Part shown: positions 1 to 9,291 of the stretch, one piece after another
Layout: every line of letters begins with the position of its first letter
Position numbering within the stretch: the first letter of the stretch is position 1
Source: Salmonirosea aquatica
GTDB taxonomy: Bacteria; Bacteroidota; Bacteroidia; Cytophagales; Spirosomataceae
Reading direction: 5' to 3'
DNA length: 64,000 nt
Assembly (NCBI RefSeq): GCF_009296315.1
Contig: NZ_WHLY01000002.1
Location: 5,430,501-5,494,500, forward strand
Position numbers and translations under genes: made by a program
The notes under the pieces: model-generated
Database searches by the model: none
Told to the model about the DNA's origin: nothing
Seen by the model: the letters and a program-made list of their open reading frames with translations, nothing else

Positions 1-43
1 CGAGTGAATCGACTGTACTTTTCCCCATATCTATAAACTATCC

Positions 44-2062
44 ATGAAACAATTTTTATTTTTTGTGTTAGCCCTGTTTTCGGCCGGAGCTTTCAGTTGT
101 GTTTCGGCACAGAATACCAACCGCGTAGTGCTGACGGGGATAGATGCCACCAAGAAACCGGGCGATGATTTTTTTACCTACGCCAATGGCATGTGGTACG
201 ATAGCGTCCAGATACCGGCCAGTCAGACGGGGGTAGGTTCGTATTCGTTTATGAACTACCCGCAGCGCATCCGGTTACAGGAAATTTTGGATAGCGTTTC
301 CGCTCGCCGCAATACGCCTGGAAGCATCGAACAAAAGGTAGGCGATTTTTATACTTCGGGCATGGATATGGCGGCTATTAATAAGCGGGGGTATGAACCC
401 ATCCGGCCCCTGCTTGCCCGCATCGATGCCGTGACCGATGTGGCTTCGTTGCTGAAATTGGTGGTTGAAGAACAAAAAGTAGGGGATGGGTCCATCATCG
501 GTTTACAGATCGGTCCCGACAACAAACGGAGTACGATCAACATTGCCCAGTTTTCGCAAACCGGGATTGGTTTGCCGGAACGGGATTATTATTTCAAGAC
601 CGATTCATCAACCGCCACGATTCAGAAAGCGTATAAAAAGTACCTCGCGACTCTGTTTGAATTGACCGGAGCCGGGGCGACGGCGGCGGAGAAAAACGCA
701 AGCGTGGCCTATGACCTGGAAAAACAATTGGCAACCGCGCATAAAACCAATATCGAACGCCGGGACGTCAAGGCCAACTACAACAAAATGGCAGTCAGCG
801 ACCTGGCCCAGAAGCAACCTACCCTGCGGTGGACGACGCTGCTAAGCGACCTGGGTCTTAAGGTCGATTCGGTCAACGTAAGGCAGCCGGCCTATTATGA
901 CAAGTTGAATGCGATGCTGGTATCGGTACCCATCGAAGACTGGAAAATCTATTTGAAAGCCAATGCGCTGACCAACTATGCCAATTACCTGAGCCAGCCC
1001 TTTGTGGATGCGTCCTTTGCGTACGCCAAAATCCTGACCGGACAGGCGGTCAAACAGACCCCGGCCGAAGAAATGACACAGGCGGTGGATCGGTCGATCG
1101 GCGATGCGCTGGCCCAGTTGTACGTAAAAAAATATTTTCCGGAAGCGGCCAAGAAACGCATGAAGGTATTGGTAGCCAACCTGGAAAAAGCCTTTGAAGC
1201 CCGCATCAACCAGCTGGACTGGATGAGCGATTCGACCAAGGCCAAGGCGAAAGAAAAACTGTACGCCTTCACGGAGAAAATTGGGTACCCTGATAAATGG
1301 CGGGATTATTCGCAGGTGGATGTGAAGCGCGACGCCTACTTTGAAAACCGGTTGGCGGCCACGAAAAACGAGTACCTCTACAGCCTGGCGAAAGTAGGAC
1401 GGCCGGTCGATCGGACGGAGTGGCATACAACCCCGCCCACGGTAACGGCCTATAACAATCCTCCGCTCAACGAAATCGTTTTTCCGGCGGGTATCCTGCA
1501 ACCGCCCTATTTCGATGTGAATGCCGACGACGCATTGAACTACGGCGGCATCGGCATGGTGATCGGGCACGAAATAACGCATTCTTTTGACGACCAGGGG
1601 GCGCAATTCGATAAGGTAGGGAACGTGACCAATTGGTGGAAACCCGAAGACTACGCCAAATTCAAAGCCAGGACCCAGCAGGTAATCGACCAATACAACA
1701 AGTTTACCGTGCTCGACTCGGTGCACGTAAAAGGAGCCCTGACCGTGGGCGAAAACACCGCCGATATTGCCGGGGTCGCCATTGCATACGATGCCTTCAA
1801 ACTGACCGAGCAGGGAAAGAGTACCACAAAACTGGATGGATTCACCCCCGATCAGCGTTTCTTTATCTCGATCGCCCGAATCTGGCGCGTCAAAACCAGG
1901 GACGAGTTTTTGCGCATGTACGTAAATACCAATCCGCACTCACCGGCCAAGTGGCGCGTGAACGGACCGCTGATGAATTTCACACCCTTCTACAAAGCCT
2001 TCAATGTGCAACCGGGCGACAAAATGTACAAACCCGAAAGCGAACGGATCGTCGTTTGGTAG
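44..2062 (+). CDS. M13 family zinc metallopeptidase (neprilysin/PepO-like), secreted
   Basis: Zinc endopeptidase of the M13 (neprilysin/PepO) family, expected to act in the periplasm or at the cell surface on oligopeptides. Of 672 residues, the first ~23 form a signal peptide ending in SVSAQ-like sequence. The M13 N-terminal lobe follows, then the catalytic lobe with the zinc motif HEITH at residues 509-513 and the third-ligand motif ENTAD beginning at residue 570. The NAYYNP-like segment is present as TAYNNPPLNEIVFPAG, and the C-terminus has the usual INGPL-like run (RVNGPLMNF). The length is normal for the family. The start is the first ATG of the frame and directly precedes the signal peptide. 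It stands alone and is followed by a hairpin at 2099-2126. The substrate cannot be read from sequence. Confidence 0.94.
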   Translation: MKQFLFFVLALFSAGAFSCVSAQNTNRVVLTGIDATKKPGDDFFTYANGMWYDSVQIPASQTGVGSYSFMNYPQRIRLQEILDSVSARRNTPGSIEQKVGDFYTSGMDMAAINKRGYEPIRPLLARIDAVTDVASLLKLVVEEQKVGDGSIIGLQIGPDNKRSTINIAQFSQTGIGLPERDYYFKTDSSTATIQKAYKKYLATLFELTGAGATAAEKNASVAYDLEKQLATAHKTNIERRDVKANYNKMAVSDLAQKQPTLRWTTLLSDLGLKVDSVNVRQPAYYDKLNAMLVSVPIEDWKIYLKANALTNYANYLSQPFVDASFAYAKILTGQAVKQTPAEEMTQAVDRSIGDALAQLYVKKYFPEAAKKRMKVLVANLEKAFEARINQLDWMSDSTKAKAKEKLYAFTEKIGYPDKWRDYSQVDVKRDAYFENRLAATKNEYLYSLAKVGRPVDRTEWHTTPPTVTAYNNPPLNEIVFPAGILQPPYFDVNADDALNYGGIGMVIGHEITHSFDDQGAQFDKVGNVTNWWKPEDYAKFKARTQQVIDQYNKFTVLDSVHVKGALTVGENTADIAGVAIAYDAFKLTEQGKSTTKLDGFTPDQRFFISIARIWRVKTRDEFLRMYVNTNPHSPAKWRVNGPLMNFTPFYKAFNVQPGDKMYKPESERIVVW

Positions 2063-2527
2063 GGGTACCTTGTCAAATACGGATGGCTCATCTACATGTC
2101 CAGCTTGGCCAATCGGTCAAGCTGGATCATTTGCCCTACATTTCTACTTTCCTCATTTTCTCTACTTTAAGCGTCGACTGTTTCACCCAAGACATTTTAC
2201 GTTCCCCACTTGATCAGGGTACCCTGGGTCTGTTTTCTTATTTCTTTATAGAACTGGATAGTGCTATTAATTGATGGATAATGCAATGCCTTTCGATGCA
2301 TTGTAAAAATTGTTTGAAAAGAATTAGTCTATATGGTCTATAAATTTAATAGACTAATATATATTTGCTTCCGAAACCAGAACCTAAGCTAAACCATGCA
2401 CACAATTATACTATTCAGAAGGCCTTACTGTTGTACCCGCCGCTGATTATAAATCGGCTTACTGGGTGACCTGACCTATCTTATTTTATATCAAGCATAC
2501 TCGCTGTCATTTTTTTACAATCTACGC
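2063..2527. other. intergenic region with a candidate promoter for the 2528 receptor
   Basis: No convincing gene. It holds two GGTACC palindromes (the second inside CAGGGTACCCTG near 2214-2225), the hairpin at 2099-2126, and an AT-rich stretch from about 2270. TATATTTG at 2360-2367 matches the Bacteroidetes -7 box TAnnTTTG, 160 nt before the receptor start. No TTG lies at the right distance upstream, so the promoter call is weak. Confidence 0.35.
2099..2126 (+). terminator. hairpin downstream of the M13 peptidase
   Basis: TCCAGCTTG (2099-2107) pairs perfectly with CAAGCTGGA (2118-2126) across a 10-nt loop, 37 nt after the peptidase stop. The following sequence is T-rich only in patches, so this is a weak intrinsic terminator or a stabilising 3' hairpin. 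Confidence 0.4.
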
Positions 2528-5092
2528 ATGAAAAAGATTTTAGCATACCTAATTTTTGGCATTCTCGGCACCCAGACAATTCTTTTTGGCCAGCAGGCCC
2601 CCATCATCAATGCCACGATTGCAGGTACGGTGCTCGATGCCCGTACCAGTGAAAAGCTTCCCGCTTGCTCGGTAGTTATCAAGGGTACCACGAATGGAGC
2701 CGTGACCGACGCCAACGGCGAGTTCTCGCTCGTAACGGGTCAAAAGCTTCCTTTCACCCTGGTGATTACCTACGTGGGATATCAGAAAAAGGAAATTACG
2801 ATTACGGGAAGTCCGGTGGAAATCAGGCTGGAGCCTCAGGCGAATGAGCTTGACGATGTACTGATTACCTCGCGGCGGCGGCAGGAATCGTCCCAGGAGG
2901 TACCTATCCCACTTACGGTCATTCGGGGGGCCACGGCGGAGGATGCCGGTGCTTTCAACGTCAACCGGCTCAAAGAGCTGGTACCTACCGTGCAACTGTA
3001 CTCGTCCAATCCCCGCAATACTACCCTGAACATCCGCGGGCTGGGGTCTACCTTTGGACTTGCCAACGACGGAATTGATCCGGGGGTAGGGTTCTACGTC
3101 GATGGTGTGTACTACGCCCGTCCTGCCGCCACGACGCTTGATTTCATCGACATCGAGCAGATCGAAGTACTGCGGGGGCCGCAGGGTACCCTGTTTGGCA
3201 AGAACACCACGGCCGGGGCTTTCAATATTACCACCCGGAGTGCCAGCTTCCAGCCGGGAGCCAGCTTCGAGGTCAGCTACGGGAATTATGGGTACATCCA
3301 GGCCAAAACCTCCCTGACAGGTCCGTTGAGCAAGAAGCTGGCCGGACGTATATCCTTCTCCGGTACCCAGCGAAACGGCCTCCTCCACAACGTTGCGACG
3401 CAGAGTTCGGTCAATGACCTGAATAATCTGGGTGCCAGGGGACAATTGCTTTATACGCCCTCAGAAAATGTCAGGATTACCCTGGCGGCCGATAATTCCC
3501 GGCAAAATCCCAACGGCTACGCCCAGGTAATTGCCGGGGTGGTGACCACCCAACGAGCGCCTTACCGGCAATTCAACAACATCATCGCCGACCTGAACTA
3601 CGCCCTGCCGAGCACCAATCCTTTCGATCGGATCATCGACCACGATACGCCCTGGCGATCCAGAAGTGAGCTAGGAGGCGTTTCACTCAATGTGGAAGCG
3701 AAGGTAGGTGGGGGTACCCTCACGGCCACCAGCGCCTGGCGGTACTGGAACTGGGATCCTTCTAACGACCGCGATTTTACGGGCCTACCGGTACTGACCC
3801 TTTCCCAGGCGCCTTCCCGCCATGAACAGTGGACGCAGGAAATCCGCTATACCGGACACCTGACATCCCGACTCAGTGGGGTACTGGGCGTATTTGCTAT
3901 TTGGCAGGATTTAAGGACTACTCCCTACCAGACTGAAGAATCCGGTACTGCGCAGTGGCGGTTTGCCCAGAACTCTACCAGCCCGCTCTGGCGGACGCCC
4001 GGCCTCCTCGATGGGTACGGCATCCGCACTACCTCCCGTCTGCAATCGTTCGGTGGCGCTGCTTTCGGACAACTGGACTGGTCGATCACCGACAAATTGC
4101 ACCTCTTGCCGGGTATCCGTTTCAACTACGACCAAAAAGAAGCGGCCTACAATCGGCAAACCTATGGGGGCCTGCCAACCCATGATCCGGCTTTGCTAGC
4201 TATCAAAAATGCGGTGTATTCCAATCAGGAATTTAACGTGCAGGTCGATGAGCATAATTTTTCGGGACAGCTGACTTTGGCTTACAAGGCCTCCAAAGCC
4301 GTGAACGCCTACGCTACCTACGCCAACAGCTACAAACCCGTGGGCGTCAACCTTGGGGGATTGCCTACCGCCAACGGAAAAGTACTCATCGACCTGGCCA
4401 AAGTAAAGCCCGAATACGTCACGCACTACGAGGTAGGAGTAAAAACCCGGCCGCTCCCGCAGGCAACGCTGAACTTTACGGTGTATAATACCGACATTCA
4501 GGATTACCAGATACAGGTTCAGACGGCCGAGCTGGGCGTAAACCGGGGGTACCTGGCCAATGCGGAGCGGGTGCGGGTCACAGGAGCCGAACTGGATGGA
4601 AATATCCGGGTGAATGAGCACCTTTCGGTCAACGGAGCGGTGGCTTACACGGACGGGAAGTATATTTCGTTTACCAATGCGCCCGTACCCCTGGAAGAAG
4701 TAGGCGGCGAAACTGCCTTCAAGGATGTCTCGGGCGGGGCGCTACCCGGCATATCCCGCTGGTCGGGCTCGCTGGGCGGGGAGTTTTCAAGCTCTGGTAA
4801 GTTGATTAACCTGAAAGGCCGCTATTTTGTCGCGTTAGATACCTACTACCGTTCCTCGTTTTCGTCGAGTCCTTCGCCTTCCCGGTACCTCAACATTGAT
4901 GGGTATGCGCTCCTGAACGGGCGGCTTGGTTTTCGGGCTTCCAATGGTGTGTCGGTGTTGGTTTTGGCTCGTAATGTGCTGAATACAAATTATTTTGAGC
5001 AATTGTTGCCCGCCTCGGGAAACGCCGGACAGTACGCGGCGGTTTTGGGCGATCAAAGGACCTTTGGGGTTACGCTCCGCTATAATTTTTGA
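2528..5092 (+). CDS. TonB-dependent receptor with carboxypeptidase-like regulatory domain
   Basis: Outer-membrane active transporter of 854 residues. A signal peptide (~1-21, ending near LFGQQ) is followed by a CarboxypepD_reg-like domain (~residues 28-110, with DANGEFSL and VTYVGYQKKEI). The plug domain lies at ~120-240, with NIRGLGS, YVDGVYYARP and EVLRGPQGTLFGKNTTAGAFN. A 22-strand-type barrel ends in the typical aromatic terminus RYNF. The plug resembles the iron-complex/carbohydrate receptor group rather than SusC, and no SusD partner is adjacent, so the ligand is unknown. The gene is monocistronic as far as can be seen and is followed by a hairpin at 5111-5146. Confidence 0.93.
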   Translation: MKKILAYLIFGILGTQTILFGQQAPIINATIAGTVLDARTSEKLPACSVVIKGTTNGAVTDANGEFSLVTGQKLPFTLVITYVGYQKKEITITGSPVEIRLEPQANELDDVLITSRRRQESSQEVPIPLTVIRGATAEDAGAFNVNRLKELVPTVQLYSSNPRNTTLNIRGLGSTFGLANDGIDPGVGFYVDGVYYARPAATTLDFIDIEQIEVLRGPQGTLFGKNTTAGAFNITTRSASFQPGASFEVSYGNYGYIQAKTSLTGPLSKKLAGRISFSGTQRNGLLHNVATQSSVNDLNNLGARGQLLYTPSENVRITLAADNSRQNPNGYAQVIAGVVTTQRAPYRQFNNIIADLNYALPSTNPFDRIIDHDTPWRSRSELGGVSLNVEAKVGGGTLTATSAWRYWNWDPSNDRDFTGLPVLTLSQAPSRHEQWTQEIRYTGHLTSRLSGVLGVFAIWQDLRTTPYQTEESGTAQWRFAQNSTSPLWRTPGLLDGYGIRTTSRLQSFGGAAFGQLDWSITDKLHLLPGIRFNYDQKEAAYNRQTYGGLPTHDPALLAIKNAVYSNQEFNVQVDEHNFSGQLTLAYKASKAVNAYATYANSYKPVGVNLGGLPTANGKVLIDLAKVKPEYVTHYEVGVKTRPLPQATLNFTVYNTDIQDYQIQVQTAELGVNRGYLANAERVRVTGAELDGNIRVNEHLSVNGAVAYTDGKYISFTNAPVPLEEVGGETAFKDVSGGALPGISRWSGSLGGEFSSSGKLINLKGRYFVALDTYYRSSFSSSPSPSRYLNIDGYALLNGRLGFRASNGVSVLVLARNVLNTNYFEQLLPASGNAGQYAAVLGDQRTFGVTLRYNF

Positions 5093-5532
5093 TGCTACCT
5101 ACCTCTAACTTACCCTGTCCGGCGACATGCGTTGCTGGGCAGGGTAGTTTGTAGGGGTACCTACCTGTGGTTAGGAATGGAAGTCGCGGGTACTTATCAT
5201 ATTGGGTTATCCAGTATCAGGGTACCTTGCCTTTTCCTGCTTGGTGAGTGTAGTTATTTATATGCTGATAGGGGTAGTAAGGGATATTTTGAATAAATTG
5301 TAATTTGCCGGGAGGGAGCGCCACTCGGAGGGCTAACGGATAATCGTCACTCGACAGAGCGGAGCAACTGCATTAATCTGCAAAAATCAAAAGTCCACTA
5401 GAGGATATGGAATTTGAGTAAACGAGTATTAGTTGTTGACTTTTGCAAATACAGCCTGCTTATAGGTAAAAGCGAAGATACAGCATGAGAACTTTCGTAT
5501 ATATTTGAGTTGTAAGGCATTAAAAAAAAGGG
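5093..5532. other. intergenic region, transition into AT-rich accessory block
   Basis: No gene seen. The left part contains two GGTACC sites (about 5157 and 5221) and the terminator-like hairpin. From about 5230 the base composition turns AT-rich and GGTACC disappears until about 8197, so the border of the accessory block lies in here. Confidence 0.4.
5111..5146 (+). terminator. hairpin after the TonB-dependent receptor
   Basis: TACCCTG (5111-5117) pairs with CAGGGTA (5140-5146), with additional CC/GG pairing inside, followed by GTTTGT. It begins 18 nt after the receptor stop. Terminator-like but without a clean T tract. Confidence 0.4.
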
Positions 5533-6552
5533 ATGAACATAATAATACATATTAATCGGAATCTTATCAATTTTGGTATTCCTCTTACACTTTTAGGGAC
5601 TCTAATTTTGCTGATGAAATCTTCATTTCTAAATGGGAATGACGCTTTGAATTTCGCCATAACGGCTGACCTACTTTTGACCGTTCCACTTGTTTACTTT
5701 CTGCTAATACGAAAATCTGAAATCCCGAATACCACGGTTATTCCTGTTATGGTAATTGGGCTTTTAATTGGTTCATATTTTCTACCCCAACAAAGTCAAA
5801 CATATTTGTCAATCTTCAAAACTTGGGCTTTGCCAGTAATTGAAATCTCAATATTGACTTTTGTCGTAATTAAAGTTCGGAGTGCTATTAGAAAATACAA
5901 AGGATTAAAAGGTACTACACCAGACTTCTTTAACGCCATTAAAAGTATCTGCTATGAAATTCTTCCGAAAAAACTTGTGCTACCATTTTCGACAGAAGTT
6001 GCGGTTTTCTACTATGGTTTCATAAATTGGAAAAAAAAAGAAACTAAGGATAATGAATTTACTTATCATAAAAAAAGCGGAACACCTGCTCTTTTTTATG
6101 TATTCATTTTAATTATTGCCGTTGAAACAATTGCTATTCATTTTTTACTTACTAGATTGAGTTTTATTGCTGCTTGGATTTTAACAGCATTAAGTATTTA
6201 TACAGCTATTCAAATTTTTGGATTCGCGAAATCGCTGACACAAAGACCTATTTCTATAAATCAAAACAGTTTGACTTTAAAATATGGCATTTTAAATGAA
6301 GTTGAAATTCCCTTTTCAGATATTGACAAAGTAGAACTATCAAGAAAATCATTAGGAAAGAACGAATTGACCAAAACACTTTCGCCACTTGGAGAACTTG
6401 AAAGTCATAATGTCATAATTTACTTGAAAAAGGAGAACGAATTAGTTGGTCTTTATGGAATGAAAAAGAGATTTAATCTACTTGGATTACATATTGACGA
6501 ACCAAAAGAATTTAATGAAAGAATGGAAAACGCCTTACAACAATGTATATAA
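5533..6552 (+). CDS. membrane protein of unknown function with C-terminal PH-like segment
   Basis: Not assigned to a named family. The 339-residue product has hydrophobic segments at roughly 10-28, 45-60, 72-90, 100-115, then a pair near 190-235, giving an inner-membrane protein. The last ~100 residues (SINQNSLTLKYGILNEVEI, then IDKVELSRKSLGK and a VGLYGMKKR strand) look like the short beta-rich PH-like domain often attached to bacterial membrane proteins; this is a judgement from the pattern, not a proven match. The gene is far more AT-rich than the flanking native genes, uses AAA/ATT-rich codons and has no GGTACC, so it is probably acquired. The start is the first ATG, just after an A-rich stretch. 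Confidence 0.75.
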   Translation: MNIIIHINRNLINFGIPLTLLGTLILLMKSSFLNGNDALNFAITADLLLTVPLVYFLLIRKSEIPNTTVIPVMVIGLLIGSYFLPQQSQTYLSIFKTWALPVIEISILTFVVIKVRSAIRKYKGLKGTTPDFFNAIKSICYEILPKKLVLPFSTEVAVFYYGFINWKKKETKDNEFTYHKKSGTPALFYVFILIIAVETIAIHFLLTRLSFIAAWILTALSIYTAIQIFGFAKSLTQRPISINQNSLTLKYGILNEVEIPFSDIDKVELSRKSLGKNELTKTLSPLGELESHNVIIYLKKENELVGLYGMKKRFNLLGLHIDEPKEFNERMENALQQCI

Positions 6553-7136
6553 AAAATAGGCGATATAGTACTGAATTCAAGGGTATTGGCTTGTTTCAAA
6601 CTTTGTGTTTAACAGAAAGTTTGGTGCTTCGAAATCGCCTACTTTCCATATACTAAACGTTACCAGTAATTTTTGCTTATTGGGCCACCGAATGACAACC
6701 AGAATTAGCAAGCGTAAATTACTGAGCTTTGCTACGCCTCTACTTTCCTCCTCAACTCCACCCTAGGCTTCGGCGCTTTCGCCAACGCCTTTTTGCGCCA
6801 CCCATCAGATCAGGATACCTGTGCTGGGCAGGCTGGCGACGGTCAGACTGATCAGAAAGGCCAGGATTTTGCCGGGTCACAAAACAGAGAGTTAACGAGG
6901 TAGCAGAGGTTTTAAAGCAGAAGCCAAATAAGAGATTTTGGTTTTGAGATTTGGGAAAAGTGATTCAAAAAGGTTAATTTGAACGAAGAAACCCTTATTT
7001 TTATCATTTGATACAACCAAGAAGAGTAGGGGAAATCAGATGCAAGCGTGAAGTGCAGTTCTTTTATTAACCGAGATACGCAACAATGTGTTGTATACGA
7101 CCGCTGCGCATAATGCAAATAACAAAACCAATACTA
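6553..7136. other. non-coding stretch within the AT-rich block
   Basis: Apart from the PepSY remnant (6731-6877) no gene is supported. Short minus-strand ORFs here lack any protein-like pattern. Near 7079-7125 there is a small dyad (CAACA/TGTTG) and a GC-richer island just before the next gene, of unknown meaning. Confidence 0.35.
6731..6877 (-). pseudogene. decayed 3' fragment of a PepSY-TM gene
   Basis: On the minus strand this encodes GKILAFLISLTVASLP, identical to the C-terminal membrane helix of the intact PepSY protein at 8113-9285. It then diverges, with a TGA stop where the intact gene has the first Trp of LIWWG. The first 36 nt of the shared segment are identical to 8220-8260. Later differences are mostly synonymous before the reading frame degrades. 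Only the last ~50 codons are present, with no upstream part. It is a remnant of a paralogue or of a duplicated gene end. Confidence 0.75.
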
Positions 7137-8000
7137 ATGAGTAAAAAAAGATATATCCTGTCAGTAGCTTTAATAATTTTAACCTTAAATCCAATTTTTT
7201 CACAAAATAGTCCAAAAACAGAGATTTTACTAGTTGGATTTGATCATTTGGGTCAAATGGATAATGGGACACCTTCCTCAGATATTTTCAGCCCCAAAAA
7301 ACAAAAAGAAATTATTAAGCTTACCGAGAAGCTTCGGACCTTTTCACCAGACCAAATAATGGTTGAAAAAGAACCCAGTGAACAAAAACAGGTGGATAGT
7401 TTGTATAAAGCTTATAGGGAAAATACTTTGAAACTTTCTGAAATAGAATACGGCTCTTCAGAAACGTATCAAATTGGTTTCAGGCTGGCCAAAATGTTAA
7501 ACTTAGAAACCGTTTACGGTATTGATCATTATGAATCGACTTCTCAATCTTTATTAAGTTCTGGTAAGAATATAGATATTTTCAAAAATGGATTACTGGA
7601 ACTCATGAATACTGCAAGACCAATGAAAAAGAAAGTCCAGCAAGATAGTCTTTCCATTTATGACTATATAAAAACAATAAACCAACCAAAATTTATCGAC
7701 CTCTCTCACAACCTGATTTTTAACTTACCTGCTTATGTGATAAACGGCAAATTTTCGGAAAATGGAACTAATACAGTCGATATAGGTAAAATAGATGAGA
7801 AATATATTGGAGCGGAATATATTACTTTATTTTATAACAGAAATCTAAAAATATACTCAAACATACTAAATGCCCAGCTGGATCATAATTCAAAGCGAAT
7901 CTTTTTGATTATGGGACAATTGCACATTGGCGTGTTAAAAGATTTACTCGAAGCCAATCCTAATTATAAGATTATTACTACTTCAGAATATCTTAATTAG
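7137..8000 (+). CDS. DUF5694 (TraB/EreA-like) secreted protein
   Basis: Product of 287 residues from the preferred ATG. That start gives MSKKRYILSVALIIL, a clean signal peptide ending near NPIFSQ; an earlier in-frame ATG at 7086 would add 17 residues without signal character. The mature part has the pattern TEILLVGFDHLGQMDNGT near the start, IMVEKEP in the middle and a late IFLIMGQLHIGVL. This is how DUF5694/TraB-like proteins look, with conserved His and Glu around the two central strands. Members are linked to the erythromycin-esterase/TIKI-like fold, but no activity can be claimed. Strongly AT-rich, no GGTACC, flanked by the PepSY remnant and the intact PepSY gene, so likely acquired. Confidence 0.7.
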   Translation: MSKKRYILSVALIILTLNPIFSQNSPKTEILLVGFDHLGQMDNGTPSSDIFSPKKQKEIIKLTEKLRTFSPDQIMVEKEPSEQKQVDSLYKAYRENTLKLSEIEYGSSETYQIGFRLAKMLNLETVYGIDHYESTSQSLLSSGKNIDIFKNGLLELMNTARPMKKKVQQDSLSIYDYIKTINQPKFIDLSHNLIFNLPAYVINGKFSENGTNTVDIGKIDEKYIGAEYITLFYNRNLKIYSNILNAQLDHNSKRIFLIMGQLHIGVLKDLLEANPNYKIITTSEYLN

Positions 8001-8112
8001 TAGACACTACCAGGCTGTCCTACAAAAAAAGGCCAGGCGCAGCACACGACGAATTTAAAATGTTTGTACAGCAGTAAGCCCTGTTTGTTCAATCAGTGGA
8101 AACTAGGCTTGT

Positions 8113-9285
8113 CTACACCTCTACCTCCTTTCTTCGGGCTGCTTGCATTTTCGGGCGAGAAACGCGCTCTTTCTTCCGCCGCCCCCACCAGATCAGGGTA
8201 CCCGTGATAGGAAGGCTTGCGACGGTCAGACTGATCAGAAAGGCCAGGATTTTGCCCGGTAGCCCAAAAATACTCCCCACGTGAATATCATAATTCATGC
8301 GAATGACTTTATCGGCCAGCCGGGCATCTTTGAAGCGACCATACACATGATTGACGGGTAGTTCCTTGAGACTATATTGATCAAAATAGCGGTAATCGGT
8401 TTTCCAGAAGGTAGCGGCGTCGGGATTGGCGTTAGCGGCGATGACCGACGTATCGGTCTCGGGAACGTGTACTTCCAGCCGCTGGGCATCGGGATGCTCT
8501 TTGTTCATCAGCGCCCATACCCTGTCGATGGCGGGTGTCTGATCAGAAAGCAGAGCCGGAGAGGTACTTTTAATCGAAACCGGTTCTTCGTACAGCAGGG
8601 ATTTCTCTCCTCCCAAACTCCAATGTACCCCCTGGGCCACCCACTGAAAACCCCACACCAACCCCGTGAGGGTAACGACGATGGCAAACCAGGAAGAGTA
8701 AAAGCCCAGTACATTGTGCAGGTCATAGTTTTTGCGCTTCCATTTCAGACCATCCCGCCAGCGCAGCCAGAACCGTTGCTTCGCAGCGGCCTTGTTTTTG
8801 GGCCACCACAGTACGATGCCGGACACGAGCATGAGGGCAAAAATCAGGGTAGCCGATGCTACCAGCGGCTGGCCGATGACGGGAGGTAACCAGAGGTAGT
8901 AGTGTCCCAGAAGCACGATCCGAAAAAAATCGGCATCCATGTCTTTTACCTTCAATACTTTGCCGGTGTAGGGATTCAGGTACACGCTGTAATAATACGA
9001 AGGCTCGAAGTGGTAGAAGTACACCTGCGCTGCCTTGCCCGGTACCCCGTACTCTACGGCGTGGAGGTGCTTGTCGGGCAGTTCTTTTTCAGCGATGGAT
9101 TTCAGGACCGAAGGCGGCAGGTAGTTGGTCGACTGCGGTTCCACAAAACGATAGGGCTGCGTGGCGTCCTGAATCTCGGCCTGGAACGCGTACAAACAAC
9201 CCGTGATGGCGATAATAAACACCACCAGCCCGGTACTTAGTCCGAGCCAGAGGTGAATTTTTCCAATGATTTTCTTGAACGTCAT
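8113..9285 (-). CDS. PepSY-associated TM helix protein, putative ferri-siderophore reductase
   Basis: Inner-membrane protein of 390 residues with the PepSY_TM arrangement. An N-terminal helix (KKIIGKIHLWLGLSTGL then IIAITGCLYAF) is followed by a periplasmic PepSY segment (~40-135). A helix pair comes around 140-165 with the conserved LVSGIVLWWPK, then LHNVLGFYSSWFAIVVTLTGL, and a last helix at LAFLISLTVASLPITGTLIWW before a basic tail. Histidines in HLWLG and LHNVLGFY could bind haem, as in FoxB/PiuB-type siderophore reductases; this is inferred from family and context. It starts 6 nt after the upstream TonB siderophore receptor gene and is surely co-transcribed with it. A broken copy of its 3' end lies at 6731-6877. 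Confidence 0.9.
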   Translation of the reverse strand: MTFKKIIGKIHLWLGLSTGLVVFIIAITGCLYAFQAEIQDATQPYRFVEPQSTNYLPPSVLKSIAEKELPDKHLHAVEYGVPGKAAQVYFYHFEPSYYYSVYLNPYTGKVLKVKDMDADFFRIVLLGHYYLWLPPVIGQPLVASATLIFALMLVSGIVLWWPKNKAAAKQRFWLRWRDGLKWKRKNYDLHNVLGFYSSWFAIVVTLTGLVWGFQWVAQGVHWSLGGEKSLLYEEPVSIKSTSPALLSDQTPAIDRVWALMNKEHPDAQRLEVHVPETDTSVIAANANPDAATFWKTDYRYFDQYSLKELPVNHVYGRFKDARLADKVIRMNYDIHVGSIFGLPGKILAFLISLTVASLPITGTLIWWGRRKKERVSRPKMQAARRKEVEV

Positions 9286-9291
9286 GCTGGA

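Noticed and set aside
842-1939. 365-codon open frame on the minus strand opposite the M13 peptidase
   Set aside because: It is a shadow of a GC-rich gene: no domain pattern, low-complexity Arg/Gly-rich translation, and the opposite strand is a clear protease.
2549-3445. 298-codon minus-strand frame opposite the TonB receptor
   Set aside because: Shadow of the real gene; the receptor's plug motifs on the plus strand leave no doubt.
7079-7125. Possible integron-like attC or recombination site before the DUF5694 gene
   Set aside because: Only a 5-bp dyad (CAACA/TGTTG) is present; the GTTRRRY and RYYYAAC boxes of attC do not match and no integrase is in the window.
6912-7272. Two minus-strand frames of 68 and 78 codons
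   Set aside because: They overlap the AT-rich gap and the DUF5694 gene, with no start context or protein-like pattern beyond hydrophobic AT-derived codons.
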